Below, in pieces: positions 1-12,079 of a DNA stretch of 64,000 nt (within the stretch, counting starts at the first letter, position 1; each line of letters starts with the position of its first letter). A program made the position numbers and the translations under genes. The notes beneath the pieces were generated by a model. It was not told the origin of the DNA. It saw only the letters and a program-made list of their open reading frames with translations, and searched no databases. Source of the stretch: Aeromonas schubertii (lineage in GTDB: Bacteria > Pseudomonadota > Gammaproteobacteria > Enterobacterales > Aeromonadaceae); the NCBI RefSeq assembly GCF_000820105.1, contig NZ_CDDB01000049.1, positions 113,888-177,887 of the forward strand, read 5' to 3'.

Positions 1-794
1 ACCCCTTCTTCGGTACTCTGGTGCGCGGGGTGAGTACCGTGGCGGTGGAGCAGAAGCTGCACCTCCTGATGGGGAACGGTTTTCACCGGGCCGAGCAGGA
101 GCGCGAGGCCATCGAGTTGCTGATCGGCAAGCGCTGCGAGGCCCTGGTGGTACACAGCAAGGCGCTGTCCGACGAGGCCCTGGTGGAGTATGCCCAGCAG
201 GTGCCCGGCATGGTCTTCATCAACCGGGAGGTGGCCGCCCTGCCCGGGCGCTGCATCGCCCTCAACAACCGTCTCGGTACCACGGTGGCGACCCGTCATC
301 TGCTCGAGCTCGGCCACCGTCATATCGCCTTCCTCTGTTCCGATCACGCCATCGAGGATGCCGCCTTGCGTCATCAGGGATGGCAGGAGGCACTGCGCGA
401 AGGTGGAGTGAGCGCCCACGATGAGTGGGTCGAGTGGGGGGCGCCGAGCGAGGAGGGGGGCGAGCAGGCGATGCTCAATCTGCTCGCCAAGGGGCTGCCC
501 CTGACGGCCGTGGTGGCCTATAACGATGCCATGGCCGCCGGCGCCCTCTCGGTGCTCGCGGATAACGGTCTGCGGGTGCCGGAAGAGGTCTCGGTGGTCG
601 GCTTCGACGATCTGGTCTATGCCCGCTACCTCAGGCCCAAGCTGACCACTCTGCGCTATCCCATCGAGTTGATGGCGGCCCAGGCGGCGCGGCTGGCCCT
701 GCAGCTGGCCGCCGGCGATGCGCCGGCCGAGGGGAGCCGCCTCTATGCGCCGACCCTGGTCAACCGTCAATCGGTGACAGCCGTTCGCAAGTGA
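1..794 (+). CDS. GalR/GalS-type LacI-family repressor (5' end outside the window)
   Basis: This is the effector-binding part of a LacI/GalR-family regulator. The reading frame is open to the window edge: codons before the first GTG (21) read PFFGTL, a typical start of the periplasmic-binding-like domain of GalR/GalS. The DNA-binding helix-turn-helix therefore lies left of the window. Visible family marks are the stretch DALVVHSKALSD-like, NNRLG near residue 75, and the late block VVGFDDLVYARY that lines the sugar pocket in GalR/GalS. The gene ends 142 bp before lacZ on the same strand. GalR-type operators before lacZ and mglB make it the likely local repressor, responding to galactose or a galactoside. 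Family assignment is firm; ligand and targets are inferred. Confidence 0.85.
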   Translation, partial: PFFGTLVRGVSTVAVEQKLHLLMGNGFHRAEQEREAIELLIGKRCEALVVHSKALSDEALVEYAQQVPGMVFINREVAALPGRCIALNNRLGTTVATRHLLELGHRHIAFLCSDHAIEDAALRHQGWQEALREGGVSAHDEWVEWGAPSEEGGEQAMLNLLAKGLPLTAVVAYNDAMAAGALSVLADNGLRVPEEVSVVGFDDLVYARYLRPKLTTLRYPIELMAAQAARLALQLAAGDAPAEGSRLYAPTLVNRQSVTAVRK

Positions 795-821
795 GGCTGG
801 TAAAAAATTAACCCCTCTTTA

Positions 822-852
822 TTGACGTTTTACTTCTCAAAACTGGTGTAAT
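822..852 (+). promoter_or_regulatory. Probable lacZ promoter with extended -10
   Basis: TTGACG at 822-827 and TGTAAT at 847-852 form a sigma-70 type pair with a long 19-nt spacer. The -10 is preceded by TGG, giving an extended -10 that would compensate. The GalR-like operator at 846-861 overlaps the -10, as expected for repression by occlusion. Predicted by eye only. Confidence 0.5.
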
Positions 853-861
853 CGTTTACAC
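846..861. promoter_or_regulatory. GalR/GalS-type operator before lacZ
   Basis: GTGTAATCGTTTACAC is a 16-bp near-palindrome fitting the E. coli GalR/GalS consensus GTGKAANCGNTTNCAC at every defined position. It overlaps the predicted lacZ -10 and lies just downstream of the local LacI-family regulator gene. A matching site stands before mglB. Confidence 0.75.
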
Positions 862-882
862 GGCTGTGAGCCGGATCGCTGA

Positions 883-3984
<3,102 letters not shown>

Positions 3985-4096
3985 CAACCTTGCGGTAACA
4001 TTTCTCCTGTCTCAATGCCGATTCAGCTGAGGCCAAAATCATGGTGGTTATTTATAACTTCATGTTTTTGCAGGGTTAATCTGTCATCGTAACAAA

Positions 4097-4112
4097 TTGT
4101 AATCGTTTCCAC
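4097..4112. promoter_or_regulatory. GalR/GalS-type operator before mglB
   Basis: TTGTAATCGTTTCCAC matches GTGKAANCGNTTNCAC at all defined positions except the first. It contains a TGTAAT (-10-like) hexamer in the same place as the lacZ operator does, so the two promoters appear built alike. The site is 103 bp before the mglB start codon. I did not find a convincing CRP site next to it. Confidence 0.7.
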
Positions 4113-4214
4113 TTTGCCGTCATGATCACAGAAGAGAAAACAACAAGCCGGTTACATTGACCACCGGCTGCTCGCCACCCTACGACAACAAAGAGATAGA
4201 AGATCGGAGCACAC

Positions 4215-5201
4215 ATGAAAAAAATGACCGCCATCGCCGCCCTGCTGATGGGCATGACCACCGCCTCTGCCGCCCTGGCCGAGACGACCCTGGGTTTCAC
4301 CGTCTACAAGTACGACGACAACTTCATGTCCGTGGTGCGCAAGGCCATCGAGAAGGAGGCCGCCGCCTATCCCGACATCAAGCTGCTGATGAATGACTCC
4401 CAGAATGACCAGTCCAAGCAAAACGATCAGATCGACGTGCTGATCGCCAAGGGGGTGAAGGCGCTCGCCATCAACCTGGTGGATCCGGCCGCCGCCTCGG
4501 TGGTCATCGAGAAGGCCCGTATCGACGAGATCCCGGTGGTCTTCTACAACAAGGAGCCGAGTGCCGCCGATCTGGCCAGCTATGACAAGGCCTATTATGT
4601 CGGAACCGACTCCAAGGAGTCTGGCATCATCCAGGGCCAGCTTATCGCCAAACACTGGAAGGCCCACCCGGAGTGGGATCTCAACAAGGACGGCCAGATC
4701 CAGTTCGTACTGCTCAAGGGGGAGCCGGGCCACCCGGATGCGGAAGCGCGCACCACCTATGTCATCAAGACCCTGAACGATGGGGGCATCAAGACCGAGC
4801 AACTGCATCTGGACACCGGCATGTGGGACACCGCCATGGCCAAGGACAAGATGGATGCCTGGGTCTCTGGCCCCAACGCCAACAAGATTGAAGTGGTCAT
4901 TGCCAACAACGACGCCATGGCCATGGGGGCCATCGAATCCCTGAAGGCCGCCGGCAAGAGCAGCATCCCGGTGTTTGGTGTGGATGCCCTGCCAGAAGCC
5001 CTGGCCCTGGTCGACAGTGGCGCCATGGCCGGTACCGTGCTCAACGACGCCGGCAACCAGGCCAGGGCCACCTTCGATCTGACCAGGAACCTAGCCGAGG
5101 GCAAGGCTGCCGGTGAAGGTACCCAGTGGCAGATTGTCGACAAGGTGGTGCGCGTACCCTATGTGGGCGTGGACAAGGAAAACCTGGCCCAGTTCAAGTA
5201 A
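4215..5201 (+). CDS. mglB: Periplasmic galactose/methyl-galactoside-binding protein
   Basis: This is the substrate-binding protein of the Mgl ABC transporter and a chemotaxis ligand carrier for galactose and glucose in E. coli. It has 328 residues against 332 in E. coli. An N-terminal signal peptide ([19 protein letters not shown] then ALA) ends before [15 protein letters not shown], the start of the mature sugar-binding fold. The calcium-site stretch DLNKDGQIQ is visible in the middle (about residue 155), a hallmark of MglB. The gene leads the mglBAC operon; a GalR-type operator lies upstream and a long hairpin separates it from mglA, which would favour high expression of this subunit. Confidence 0.95.
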   Translation: MKKMTAIAALLMGMTTASAALAETTLGFTVYKYDDNFMSVVRKAIEKEAAAYPDIKLLMNDSQNDQSKQNDQIDVLIAKGVKALAINLVDPAAASVVIEKARIDEIPVVFYNKEPSAADLASYDKAYYVGTDSKESGIIQGQLIAKHWKAHPEWDLNKDGQIQFVLLKGEPGHPDAEARTTYVIKTLNDGGIKTEQLHLDTGMWDTAMAKDKMDAWVSGPNANKIEVVIANNDAMAMGAIESLKAAGKSSIPVFGVDALPEALALVDSGAMAGTVLNDAGNQARATFDLTRNLAEGKAAGEGTQWQIVDKVVRVPYVGVDKENLAQFK

Positions 5202-5213
5202 TTCCGTCACCGC

Positions 5214-5245
5214 AGCCGTGGGGAGGATGCCTCCTCCTCACGGCT
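5214..5245 (+). other. Intercistronic hairpin between mglB and mglA
   Basis: A 14-bp stem (5214-5227 with 5232-5245, one G-U pair) closes a 4-nt loop TGCC, 12 nt after the mglB stop codon. No U-tract follows, so it looks like an mRNA-stabilising processing stop rather than a terminator. Such hairpins after binding-protein genes, as in malE-malF, raise the binding protein over the membrane parts. Function here is inferred. Confidence 0.7.
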
Positions 5246-5266
5246 CACAGCAAGTAGTTGGCTGCT

Positions 5267-6781
5267 ATGACAACAACAGCAAAGCAATCGGAATGGTTGC
5301 TCGAGATGGTCGGCATCAGCAAGGAATTCCCTGGTGTCAAAGCCCTCGACGACGTTCATCTGCGGGTTCGACCCCACTCGGTGCATGCCCTGATGGGCGA
5401 GAACGGCGCGGGCAAGTCTACCCTGCTCAAGTGCCTGTTCGGTATCTACGAGAAGGACACGGGCACCATCACCTTCCAGGGCCGTGAGGTCAACTTCCGC
5501 TCCTCCAAGGAGGCGCTCGACAACGGCATCTCCATGGTGCACCAGGAGCTCAACCAGGTGCTGCAACGCACCGTCATGGACAACGTCTGGCTCGGCCGTT
5601 ACCCCACCAGGGGATGGTTCGTGGATCACGACAAGATGTACGCCGATACCAAGCGTATCTTCGAGGAGCTGGAGATCGATATCGATCCCCGCGCCAAGGT
5701 CGCGACCCTGTCGGTCTCCCAGATGCAGATGATCGAGATCGCCAAGGCGGTTTCTTACGACGCCAAGATCGTCATCATGGACGAGCCCACCTCGTCCCTG
5801 ACCGAGAAGGAGGTCAATCACCTCTTTCGCATCATCAACAAGCTCAAAGAGAAGGGATGCGGGATCGTCTACATCTCCCACAAGATGGAGGAGATCTTCA
5901 AGTTGTGTGACGAGATCACCATACTGCGCGACGGCCAGTGGATCGACACCCAGCCCCTCTCGGGCCTCACCATGGACAAGATCATCGGCATGATGGTCGG
6001 TCGTGAGCTGACCCAGCGCTTCCCCGAGAAGACCAACGTCCCCAGGGAGGTGATCCTCCAGGTGCGCGGGCTTACCTCACTGCGTCAACCCTCTATCCAG
6101 GATGTCAGCTTTGACCTGCACAAGGGGGAGATCCTCGGGGTCGCCGGCCTGGTGGGCGCCAGGCGTACCGATATCGTCGAGAGCCTGTTCGGCATTCGCG
6201 AGCGCAGCGGCGGCACTATCGAGCTGCACGGGCGCGAGCTGCACAACCATAACGCCCACGAGGCGATCCGCAACGGCTTTGCCCTGGTCACCGAGGAGCG
6301 CCGCTCCACCGGCATCTACTCCCAGCTCGATATCGCCTTCAACGCCCTGATCGCCAACATGGAGCAGTATCAGGACCGGCTGGGCCTGCTCAGCGACAAG
6401 AAGATGAAGAGCGATACCCAGTGGGTGATCGATGCCATGCGGGTCAAGACCCCGAGCCAGAAGACCGCTATCGGTTCGCTGTCGGGGGGGAACCAGCAGA
6501 AGGTGATCATCGGCCGCTGGCTGCTGACCCAGCCGGAGATCCTGATGCTCGACGAACCGACCCGCGGCATCGACGTGGGAGCCAAGTTCGAGATCTATCA
6601 GCTGATCCTGGAGCTGGCCAGGAAGGACAAGGGGATCATCATCATCTCCTCCGAGATGCCGGAGCTGCTGGGGATTACCGACCGCATCCTGGTCATGAGC
6701 AACGGCCGGGTCGCCGGCATCGTCAACACCAAAGAGACCGACCAGGGCGAAATCCTGCGTCTGGCCTCTCTCTATCTGTAA
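5267..6781 (+). CDS. mglA: Galactose/methyl-galactoside ABC transporter ATP-binding protein
   Basis: This is a double ATPase that powers MglC. Two ABC cassettes are in tandem, as in all sugar CUT2 ATPases: first Walker [10 protein letters not shown] (near residue 40), signature LSVSQMQM and Walker [10 protein letters not shown]; second half with degenerate Walker [10 protein letters not shown], signature LSGGNQQK and Walker [11 protein letters not shown]. From the ATG at 5267 it has 504 residues (E. coli 506). An in-frame TTG lies nine bases upstream, but the ATG start fits the E. coli protein better. It sits 65 bp after mglB and 15 bp before mglC. Confidence 0.95.
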   Translation: MTTTAKQSEWLLEMVGISKEFPGVKALDDVHLRVRPHSVHALMGENGAGKSTLLKCLFGIYEKDTGTITFQGREVNFRSSKEALDNGISMVHQELNQVLQRTVMDNVWLGRYPTRGWFVDHDKMYADTKRIFEELEIDIDPRAKVATLSVSQMQMIEIAKAVSYDAKIVIMDEPTSSLTEKEVNHLFRIINKLKEKGCGIVYISHKMEEIFKLCDEITILRDGQWIDTQPLSGLTMDKIIGMMVGRELTQRFPEKTNVPREVILQVRGLTSLRQPSIQDVSFDLHKGEILGVAGLVGARRTDIVESLFGIRERSGGTIELHGRELHNHNAHEAIRNGFALVTEERRSTGIYSQLDIAFNALIANMEQYQDRLGLLSDKKMKSDTQWVIDAMRVKTPSQKTAIGSLSGGNQQKVIIGRWLLTQPEILMLDEPTRGIDVGAKFEIYQLILELARKDKGIIIISSEMPELLGITDRILVMSNGRVAGIVNTKETDQGEILRLASLYL

Positions 6782-6796
6782 CAGGGGAAGATCCGT

Positions 6797-7807
6797 ATGG
6801 AGTGGGTCAAGAATTTCAACCTGATGCGCATGCTCAAAGAGGGCGGTATCTACGCCGTGCTGCTCATCCTGCTGGTGGTGATCGTGGTGCAGGAGCCCTC
6901 GTTTTTGAGCCTCACCAACCTTAGCAACATCCTCACCCAATCTTCGGTGCGCATCATCATAGCGCTCGGGGTGGCGGGCCTTATCATCACCCAGGGGACC
7001 GACCTGTCGGCCGGTCGTCAGGTGGGATTGGCAGCCGTGGTGGCGGCGACCCTGCTGCAGTCGCTGACCAACGTCAACAAGGTGTTTCCTGAGCTCGGCG
7101 CCGTGCCGATCCCCGTGGTGATCCTGATCGTCTGTGCCATCGGTGCCCTGATTGGTCTCATCAATGGCCTGGTGGTGGCCTACCTGAACGTGACGCCCTT
7201 CATCACCACCCTGGGCACCATGATCATCGTCTACGGGGTCAACTCCCTCTACTACGACTACGTGGGGGCCTCGCCCATCGCCGGCTTCGATCCCCGTTTC
7301 TCGAGCTTTGCCCAGGGGTTCATACGGCTGGGCGGTTTCAAGCTCTCCTACATCACCTTCTACGCCATCATCGCCATCGGTCTGGTGTGGGTGCTGTGGA
7401 ACAAGACCCGCTTTGGCAAGAACATCTATGCCATCGGCGGCAACCCAGAGGCGGCCAGGGTCTCCGGGGTGAATGTCCCCCTCAACCTGGTTGCCATCTA
7501 CGCCCTGGCGGGGGCCTTCTACGGCTTTGCCGGCATGCTGGAGGCGGGTCGTATCGGCAGCGCCACCAACAATCTGGGCTTTATGTATGAGCTCGATGCC
7601 ATTGCGGCGTGCGTGGTGGGCGGGGTGTCGTTTGCCGGCGGGGTCGGCACGGTCGCCGGGGTGGTGACCGGGGTGATCATCTTCACCCTCATCAACTACG
7701 GCCTCACCTATATCGGCGTCAGCCCGTACTGGCAGTTCATCATCAAGGGGGCCATCATCATTCTGGCGGTGGCACTGGACTCCATGAAATACGCCAAGAA
7801 GAAGTGA
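6797..7807 (+). CDS. mglC: Galactose/methyl-galactoside ABC transporter permease
   Basis: This is the integral membrane subunit of the Mgl importer, and forms a homodimer in the inner membrane. It has 336 residues, the same as E. coli MglC, with about ten hydrophobic segments starting at GIYAVLLILLVVIVV. Family-typical blocks are GTDLSAGRQVGL, the coupling region IYAIGGNPEAARVSGV and the final VSPYWQFIIKGAIIILAV. It follows mglA by 15 bp with AGGGGAAG as ribosome binding site, and is followed 14 bp later by an intrinsic terminator that closes the operon. Confidence 0.95.
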   Translation: MEWVKNFNLMRMLKEGGIYAVLLILLVVIVVQEPSFLSLTNLSNILTQSSVRIIIALGVAGLIITQGTDLSAGRQVGLAAVVAATLLQSLTNVNKVFPELGAVPIPVVILIVCAIGALIGLINGLVVAYLNVTPFITTLGTMIIVYGVNSLYYDYVGASPIAGFDPRFSSFAQGFIRLGGFKLSYITFYAIIAIGLVWVLWNKTRFGKNIYAIGGNPEAARVSGVNVPLNLVAIYALAGAFYGFAGMLEAGRIGSATNNLGFMYELDAIAACVVGGVSFAGGVGTVAGVVTGVIIFTLINYGLTYIGVSPYWQFIIKGAIIILAVALDSMKYAKKK

Positions 7808-7821
7808 GTCACCCTAACGGG

Positions 7822-7844
7822 AAGGGGAGCCAGCGGCTCCCCTT
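7822..7844 (+). terminator. Terminator of mglBAC (also faces tdh)
   Basis: A perfect 10-bp stem AAGGGGAGCC / GGCTCCCCTT with a 3-nt loop sits between the convergent ends of mglC and tdh. The T/A runs are short on both sides, so it may serve both directions with moderate strength. Confidence 0.75.
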
Positions 7845-7865
7845 CGTCATGTTGGCGCCGGAGCA

Positions 7866-8891
7866 TCAATCCCAGCTCAGCACCACCTTGCCCGACTGGC
7901 CCGAGCCCATGGCGTCGAAGCCCTGCTGGAACTCGTCGATGGGGAAGCGATGGGTGATGATGGGGGTGAGATCCAGCCCGGACTGGATCAGGCTTGCCAT
8001 CTTGTACCAGGTCTCGAACATCTCGCGGCCGTAGATCCCCTTGATGAACAAGCCCTTGAAGATCACCTTGTTCCAGTCGATGGCCATGGTGGAGGGAGGA
8101 ATGCCGAGCATGGCGATCTTGCCGCCGTGGTTCATCTTGTCGAGCATCTCCTGGAAGGCGGACGGCACGCCGGACATCTCCAGCCCCACGTCGAAACCCT
8201 CGGTCATGCCGAGCTCGTTCATCACATCGGCCAGCTTCTCCTTGGCCACGTTGACGGCGCGGGTGGCTCCCATCTTGCGGGCCAGTTCGAGGCGGTACTC
8301 GTTGACGTCGGTGATCACCACGTGGCGGGCGCCGACGTGGCGACAGACGGCGGCGGCCATGATGCCGATGGGGCCGGCGCCTGTGATGAGCACATCCTCA
8401 CCGACCAGATCGAAGGAGAGGGCGGTGTGCACGGCGTTGCCGAACGGATCGAAGATGGAGGCCAGCTCGTCGGAGATATTATCCGGCAGCTTGAAGGCGT
8501 TGAAGGCGGGGATCACCAGGTACTCGGCGAAGCTGCCCTGGCGGTTGACACCCACCCCTATGGTGTTGCGGCACAGGTGGGTGCGCCCGGCGCGGCAGTT
8601 GCGGCAGTGACCGCAGGTGATGTGCCCTTCACCAGAGACCCGATCGCCGATGGCGAAGCCGCGCACCTCCTGGCCGATGGCGACCACTTCGCCCACATAC
8701 TCGTGGCCGACCACCATGGGGACGGGAATGGTCTTCTGGGACCACTCGTCCCAGTTGTAGATGTGCATATCGGTGCCGCAGATGGCGGTCTTGCGGATCT
8801 TGATGAGCAGATCGTTGTGGCCGAGCTCCGGCATGGGGACATCGGTCATCCAGATGCCCTTGGCGGGGTGCAGCTTGGAGAGTGCTTTCAT
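7866..8891 (-). CDS. tdh: L-threonine 3-dehydrogenase
   Basis: The enzyme oxidises L-threonine to 2-amino-3-ketobutyrate with NAD+, the first step of the threonine-to-glycine route. It is a zinc medium-chain dehydrogenase of 341 residues, the same as E. coli Tdh. Catalytic zinc ligands are in AICGTDMH (Cys38) and GHEYVGE (His63); the structural zinc cysteines are in [15 protein letters not shown]; the NAD fold is [10 protein letters not shown]. The frame is open further upstream, but MKALSKLHP at 8891 follows AAGGAA and matches the family start. It is downstream of kbl on the same strand, with a terminator-like hairpin between them. Confidence 0.96.
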   Translation of the reverse strand: MKALSKLHPAKGIWMTDVPMPELGHNDLLIKIRKTAICGTDMHIYNWDEWSQKTIPVPMVVGHEYVGEVVAIGQEVRGFAIGDRVSGEGHITCGHCRNCRAGRTHLCRNTIGVGVNRQGSFAEYLVIPAFNAFKLPDNISDELASIFDPFGNAVHTALSFDLVGEDVLITGAGPIGIMAAAVCRHVGARHVVITDVNEYRLELARKMGATRAVNVAKEKLADVMNELGMTEGFDVGLEMSGVPSAFQEMLDKMNHGGKIAMLGIPPSTMAIDWNKVIFKGLFIKGIYGREMFETWYKMASLIQSGLDLTPIITHRFPIDEFQQGFDAMGSGQSGKVVLSWD

Positions 8892-8915
8892 GGTTGTTCC
8901 TTCACGATGAATGCC

Positions 8916-8939
8916 AAAAAGGGGGCCCTCGGCCCCCTT
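8916..8939 (-). terminator. Intercistronic terminator-like hairpin, kbl to tdh
   Basis: On the minus strand a perfect 9-bp stem AAGGGGGCC / GGCCCCCTT with loop GAG is followed by a short U run. It lies five bases past the kbl stop and 25 before the tdh start. It could terminate part of the transcripts and so lower tdh relative to kbl. Confidence 0.65.
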
Positions 8940-8943
8940 GGAA

Positions 8944-10134
8944 TCAGATGATGCCGAGCTCGCGGCCGATGCGAATGAAGGCATCGATGGCGCGGTCCAG
9001 CTGCTCGCGGGTGTGGGCCGCCGACATCTGGGTGCGGATACGGGCCTGGCCCTTGGGCACGACCGGGAAGGAGAAGCCCACCACATAGATGCCCTCGGCC
9101 AGCATGCGGCTCGCCATCTCGGCGGCCAGCTTGGCATCCCCCAGCATCACCGGGATGATGGCGTGGTCAGCCCCGGCCAGGGTGAAGCCGGCGGCGCTCA
9201 TGCGTTCGCGGAAATAGCGGCTGTTCTCCTGCAGGTGGGCACGCAGCTCCTGCCCATCGGCCAGCATGTCGATCACCTTGATGGTGGCGGCGACGATGGC
9301 CGGTGCCAGGGAGTTGGAGAAGAGGTAGGGGCGGGAGCGCTGGCGCAGCCAGTCGATCACTTCCTTCTTGCCCGAGGTGTAGCCACCGGAGGCACCGCCC
9401 ATGGCCTTGCCCAGGGTACCGGTGATGATGTCGACCCGATCCATGACGCCACAGTATTCGTGGGTACCTCGGCCGTTTTCGCCGATGAAGCCGACGGCAT
9501 GGGAGTCATCGACCATCACCAGGGCGTCATACTTGTCGGCCAGATCGCAGATGGCGTTCAGATCGGCGATGACGCCGTCCATGGAGAAGACGCCATCGGT
9601 GGCGATCAGCTTGAAGCGGGCGCCGTCAGCGGTGGCCTGCTTGAGCTGTTGCTCGAGGTCGGCCATGTCGTTGTTGCCATAGCGATAGCGCCTGGCCTTG
9701 CACAGACGCACGCCGTCAATGATGGAGGCGTGGTTCAGGGCATCGGAGATGATGGCGTCTTCGGCGCCCAGAAGGGTCTCGAACAGACCGCCGTTGGCAT
9801 CGAAGCAGGAGGAGTAGAGGATGGTGTCCTCGGTGCCGAGGAAGGTGGAGAGTTTCTGCTCCAGCACCTTGTGCTGATCCTGGGTGCCGCAGATGAAGCG
9901 TACCGAGGCCATGCCAAAGCCGTGGCTGTCGAGGCCCTCCTTGGCGGCGGTGATCAACTCGGGATGGTTGGCCAGGCCCAGATAGTTGTTGGCGCAGAAG
10001 TTGAGCACTTCCTGCCCGCCGACCATGATGCCTGCCTGCTGGGCGGAGGTGATGAGGCGCTCCTGCTTGTAGAGGCCGTCAGCCTTGACCTGCTCCAGCT
10101 CGGCGCTCAGGTGGCGATAAAATGCGTTGGACAT
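8944..10134 (-). CDS. kbl: Glycine C-acetyltransferase (2-amino-3-ketobutyrate CoA ligase)
   Basis: The enzyme splits 2-amino-3-ketobutyrate with CoA into glycine and acetyl-CoA, completing threonine breakdown started by Tdh. It is a PLP alpha-oxoamine synthase of 396 residues (E. coli 398). Visible marks are [14 protein letters not shown] near residue 45, [10 protein letters not shown] near residue 210, and the PLP-lysine motif [13 protein letters not shown] near residue 244. The start ATG at 10134 follows GAGGAATC. It lies first in a kbl-tdh pair; a CRP-like site about 100 bp upstream would fit carbon-source control. Confidence 0.96.
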   Translation of the reverse strand: MSNAFYRHLSAELEQVKADGLYKQERLITSAQQAGIMVGGQEVLNFCANNYLGLANHPELITAAKEGLDSHGFGMASVRFICGTQDQHKVLEQKLSTFLGTEDTILYSSCFDANGGLFETLLGAEDAIISDALNHASIIDGVRLCKARRYRYGNNDMADLEQQLKQATADGARFKLIATDGVFSMDGVIADLNAICDLADKYDALVMVDDSHAVGFIGENGRGTHEYCGVMDRVDIITGTLGKAMGGASGGYTSGKKEVIDWLRQRSRPYLFSNSLAPAIVAATIKVIDMLADGQELRAHLQENSRYFRERMSAAGFTLAGADHAIIPVMLGDAKLAAEMASRMLAEGIYVVGFSFPVVPKGQARIRTQMSAAHTREQLDRAIDAFIRIGRELGII

Positions 10135-10235
10135 GAGTGATTCCTCGTGGTCGTGGGGGGCTTGCCCAAAGTGGCAACATATTACTCTGTCTCTCCGGCC
10201 ACGGGATTCAACTCTTTTTATCTCATTTAAACAAT

Positions 10236-10251
10236 TGTGAAACAGATCACC
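10236..10251 (-). promoter_or_regulatory. CRP-like site upstream of kbl
   Basis: TGTGA-AACAGA-TCACC matches the CRP core TGTGA-N6-TCACA at nine of ten positions. It overlaps the stop codon of the upstream TetR gene and is centred about 110 bp from the kbl start, a distance compatible with class I activation. Confidence 0.45.
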
Positions 10252-10882
10252 CGGCCAACTCCCGGTAGTGCTGCTCCAGACCGGCGATCTGCGGCCTGAC
10301 CTCGTCTCGCAGGTAGGGGCGCAAGATGAAGAGCACCTTGAGCACCCCCTTGTAGAGCAGGGGCTTGGTGATGCGGGTGCCAGGGGCCTGGGCTATCTGA
10401 TAGGCGATCCAGAAGGTCACCACCATCTTGATGGTCTGGCCGAGATCCGGCATGTCCTCTTCGCTCACCAGCAGCAGGCCGCCATCGCGCAGGCTGCGCA
10501 GCAGGCCGAGGACCGAGCTGGCCAGCTGCTCCTGGGCCCTGAGGTACTTCTGTTGCAGCAGCTCGTCGCGGCTCAGGATGTCGGGCAGATTGGCGTAGAA
10601 GAAGCGAAATTGCCACATCAGGTAAAAGATGGCGTCGAGATAGCCCATCAGATGCTCGATGCGGATCTCCCTCTCCTGCACCGGGGCGAAACTCTCTGCC
10701 AGATGGCGGGTGTAGTGGTCGAAGATGCTGTGGATGATGTCTTCCTTGTTGCGGAAGTGGTAGTAGAGATTGCCGGGGCTGATCCCCAGATGGGCCGCGA
10801 TGTGGTTGGTGGTGACGTTACGCTCACCCTGCTCGTTGAACAGCTCGGTGGCACCATGGATGATCCTGTCTCTGGTCTTCAT
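10247..10882 (-). CDS. TetR/AcrR-family regulator, unknown ligand
   Basis: A 211-residue one-component repressor-type protein. The N-terminal helix-turn-helix is clear: [19 protein letters not shown], then [26 protein letters not shown] at about residues 24-50. The C-terminal region is helical and aromatic-rich ([17 protein letters not shown]), as in regulators binding hydrophobic ligands, but no named member fits. It precedes kbl by 112 bp on the same strand and is divergent from hldD. It might control itself or either neighbour; an ACACAG-N8-CTGTGT dyad at 10963-10982 is a candidate operator. Family is sure, role unknown. Confidence 0.85.
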   Translation of the reverse strand: MKTRDRIIHGATELFNEQGERNVTTNHIAAHLGISPGNLYYHFRNKEDIIHSIFDHYTRHLAESFAPVQEREIRIEHLMGYLDAIFYLMWQFRFFYANLPDILSRDELLQQKYLRAQEQLASSVLGLLRSLRDGGLLLVSEEDMPDLGQTIKMVVTFWIAYQIAQAPGTRITKPLLYKGVLKVLFILRPYLRDEVRPQIAGLEQHYRELAG

Positions 10883-10962
10883 CGTCTCTCTCCCCTGCTC
10901 AGGATTCGTCTATGGCTTCTGGGCATGATAAACTTTTCGGCAATTTTCAAATCGCCCACTAT

Positions 10963-10982
10963 ACACAGCTTCACAACTGTGT
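10963..10982. promoter_or_regulatory. Inverted repeat between tetR-type gene and hldD
   Basis: ACACAG-N8-CTGTGT is a perfect 6-bp inverted repeat in the 135-bp divergent region. It overlaps a TATACA hexamer (10960-10965) that could be the hldD -10, though no good -35 is visible. It may bind the TetR-type protein; this is a guess from position. Confidence 0.35.
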
Positions 10983-11017
10983 CACACGGTGGGCCTTCGC
11001 ACTAGAGGGTAAGCCCC

Positions 11018-11971
11018 ATGATCGTAGTCACTGGCGGTGCCGGCTTTATCGGCAGCAACCTGGTCAAGCAGCTCAATGCCCAAGGGCGCACCGATGTGGT
11101 GGTGATCGATGATCTCACCGACGGTACCAAGTTCGTCAACATCAGCGATCTCACCATCGCCGACTATATGGACAAGGACGAGTTTCAGGCCCGCATCGTC
11201 TCCGGCGACGAGTTCGAGGAGTGGGACGGTATCGAGGTGATCTTCCACGAAGGCGCCTGCTCGGCCACCACAGAGTGGAACGGCAAGTTCATCATGGAGG
11301 TCAACTACGAGTACTCCAAGGATCTGTTCCACTACTGTATCGAACGTGAGATCCCCTTCATCTATGCTTCCTCTGCCGCTACCTATGGTGGTCGCAACGA
11401 CAACTTTATCGAGGATCCCAAGTTCGAGCAGCCCCTCAACGTCTATGGCTACTCCAAGCAGCTGTTCGATCAGTATGTGCGCCGCTGGATGCCCCAGATC
11501 AACTCCCAGGTGGTAGGGCTCAAGTATTTCAACGTCTATGGCCCGCGTGAGCAGCACAAGGGCTCCATGGCCTCGGTGGCGTTCCACCTCAATACCCAGG
11601 TGAAGCAGGGGCAGAATCCCAAGTTGTTCGAAGGATGTGACGGTTTCCCGAACGGTGGCCAGATGCGTGATTTCATCTATATCGATGACGTCTGCAAGGT
11701 GAACCTCTGGTTCTGGCAGAACCCGCAGCACTCCGGCATCTTCAACTGCGGTACCGGCCGTGCCGAGCCGTTCCAGAACGTGGCCGAGGCGGTGATCAAG
11801 TACCACGGCCAGGGCGAGGTGGAGTACATCCCCTTCCCGGACCACCTCAAGGGACGCTACCAAAGTTTCACCCAGGCGGATCTCACCCGCTTGCGTGGCG
11901 TGGGCTATGACGGCGAGTTCAAGACCGTTGCCGAAGGGGTGGCGGACTACATGGCCTGGCTCAACCGCTGA
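11018..11971 (+). CDS. hldD: ADP-L-glycero-D-manno-heptose 6-epimerase
   Basis: The enzyme makes ADP-L,D-heptose, the donor for the LPS inner core, by C6 epimerisation of ADP-D,D-heptose. It is a short-chain dehydrogenase/epimerase of 317 residues (E. coli 310). The NADP fold starts at once with [11 protein letters not shown]; the catalytic Tyr-Lys pair is in YGYSKQLFD near residue 145; [15 protein letters not shown] is the usual family block. It opens the LPS-core gene cluster, supplying substrate to the GT9 heptosyltransferases downstream. A hairpin at 11999-12027 separates it from wahA. Confidence 0.97.
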   Translation: MIVVTGGAGFIGSNLVKQLNAQGRTDVVVIDDLTDGTKFVNISDLTIADYMDKDEFQARIVSGDEFEEWDGIEVIFHEGACSATTEWNGKFIMEVNYEYSKDLFHYCIEREIPFIYASSAATYGGRNDNFIEDPKFEQPLNVYGYSKQLFDQYVRRWMPQINSQVVGLKYFNVYGPREQHKGSMASVAFHLNTQVKQGQNPKLFEGCDGFPNGGQMRDFIYIDDVCKVNLWFWQNPQHSGIFNCGTGRAEPFQNVAEAVIKYHGQGEVEYIPFPDHLKGRYQSFTQADLTRLRGVGYDGEFKTVAEGVADYMAWLNR

Positions 11972-11998
11972 GTCAGTCGCCAGATGAGATGAAGTGAG

Positions 11999-12027
11999 CC
12001 GGAAGCGGGGAGACCTGCTTCCGGTTT
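11999..12027 (+). terminator. Terminator-like hairpin after hldD
   Basis: CCGGAAGC (11999-12006) pairs with GCTTCCGG (12017-12024), followed by TTTCTG. The loop is 10 nt and can pair partly. The short U run suggests partial termination before wahA. Confidence 0.5.
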
Positions 12028-12079
12028 CTGCGCTCTGTTGTGGTGCCTTCTTTGTCTATTTCTACCGGATAAGTGCGCG

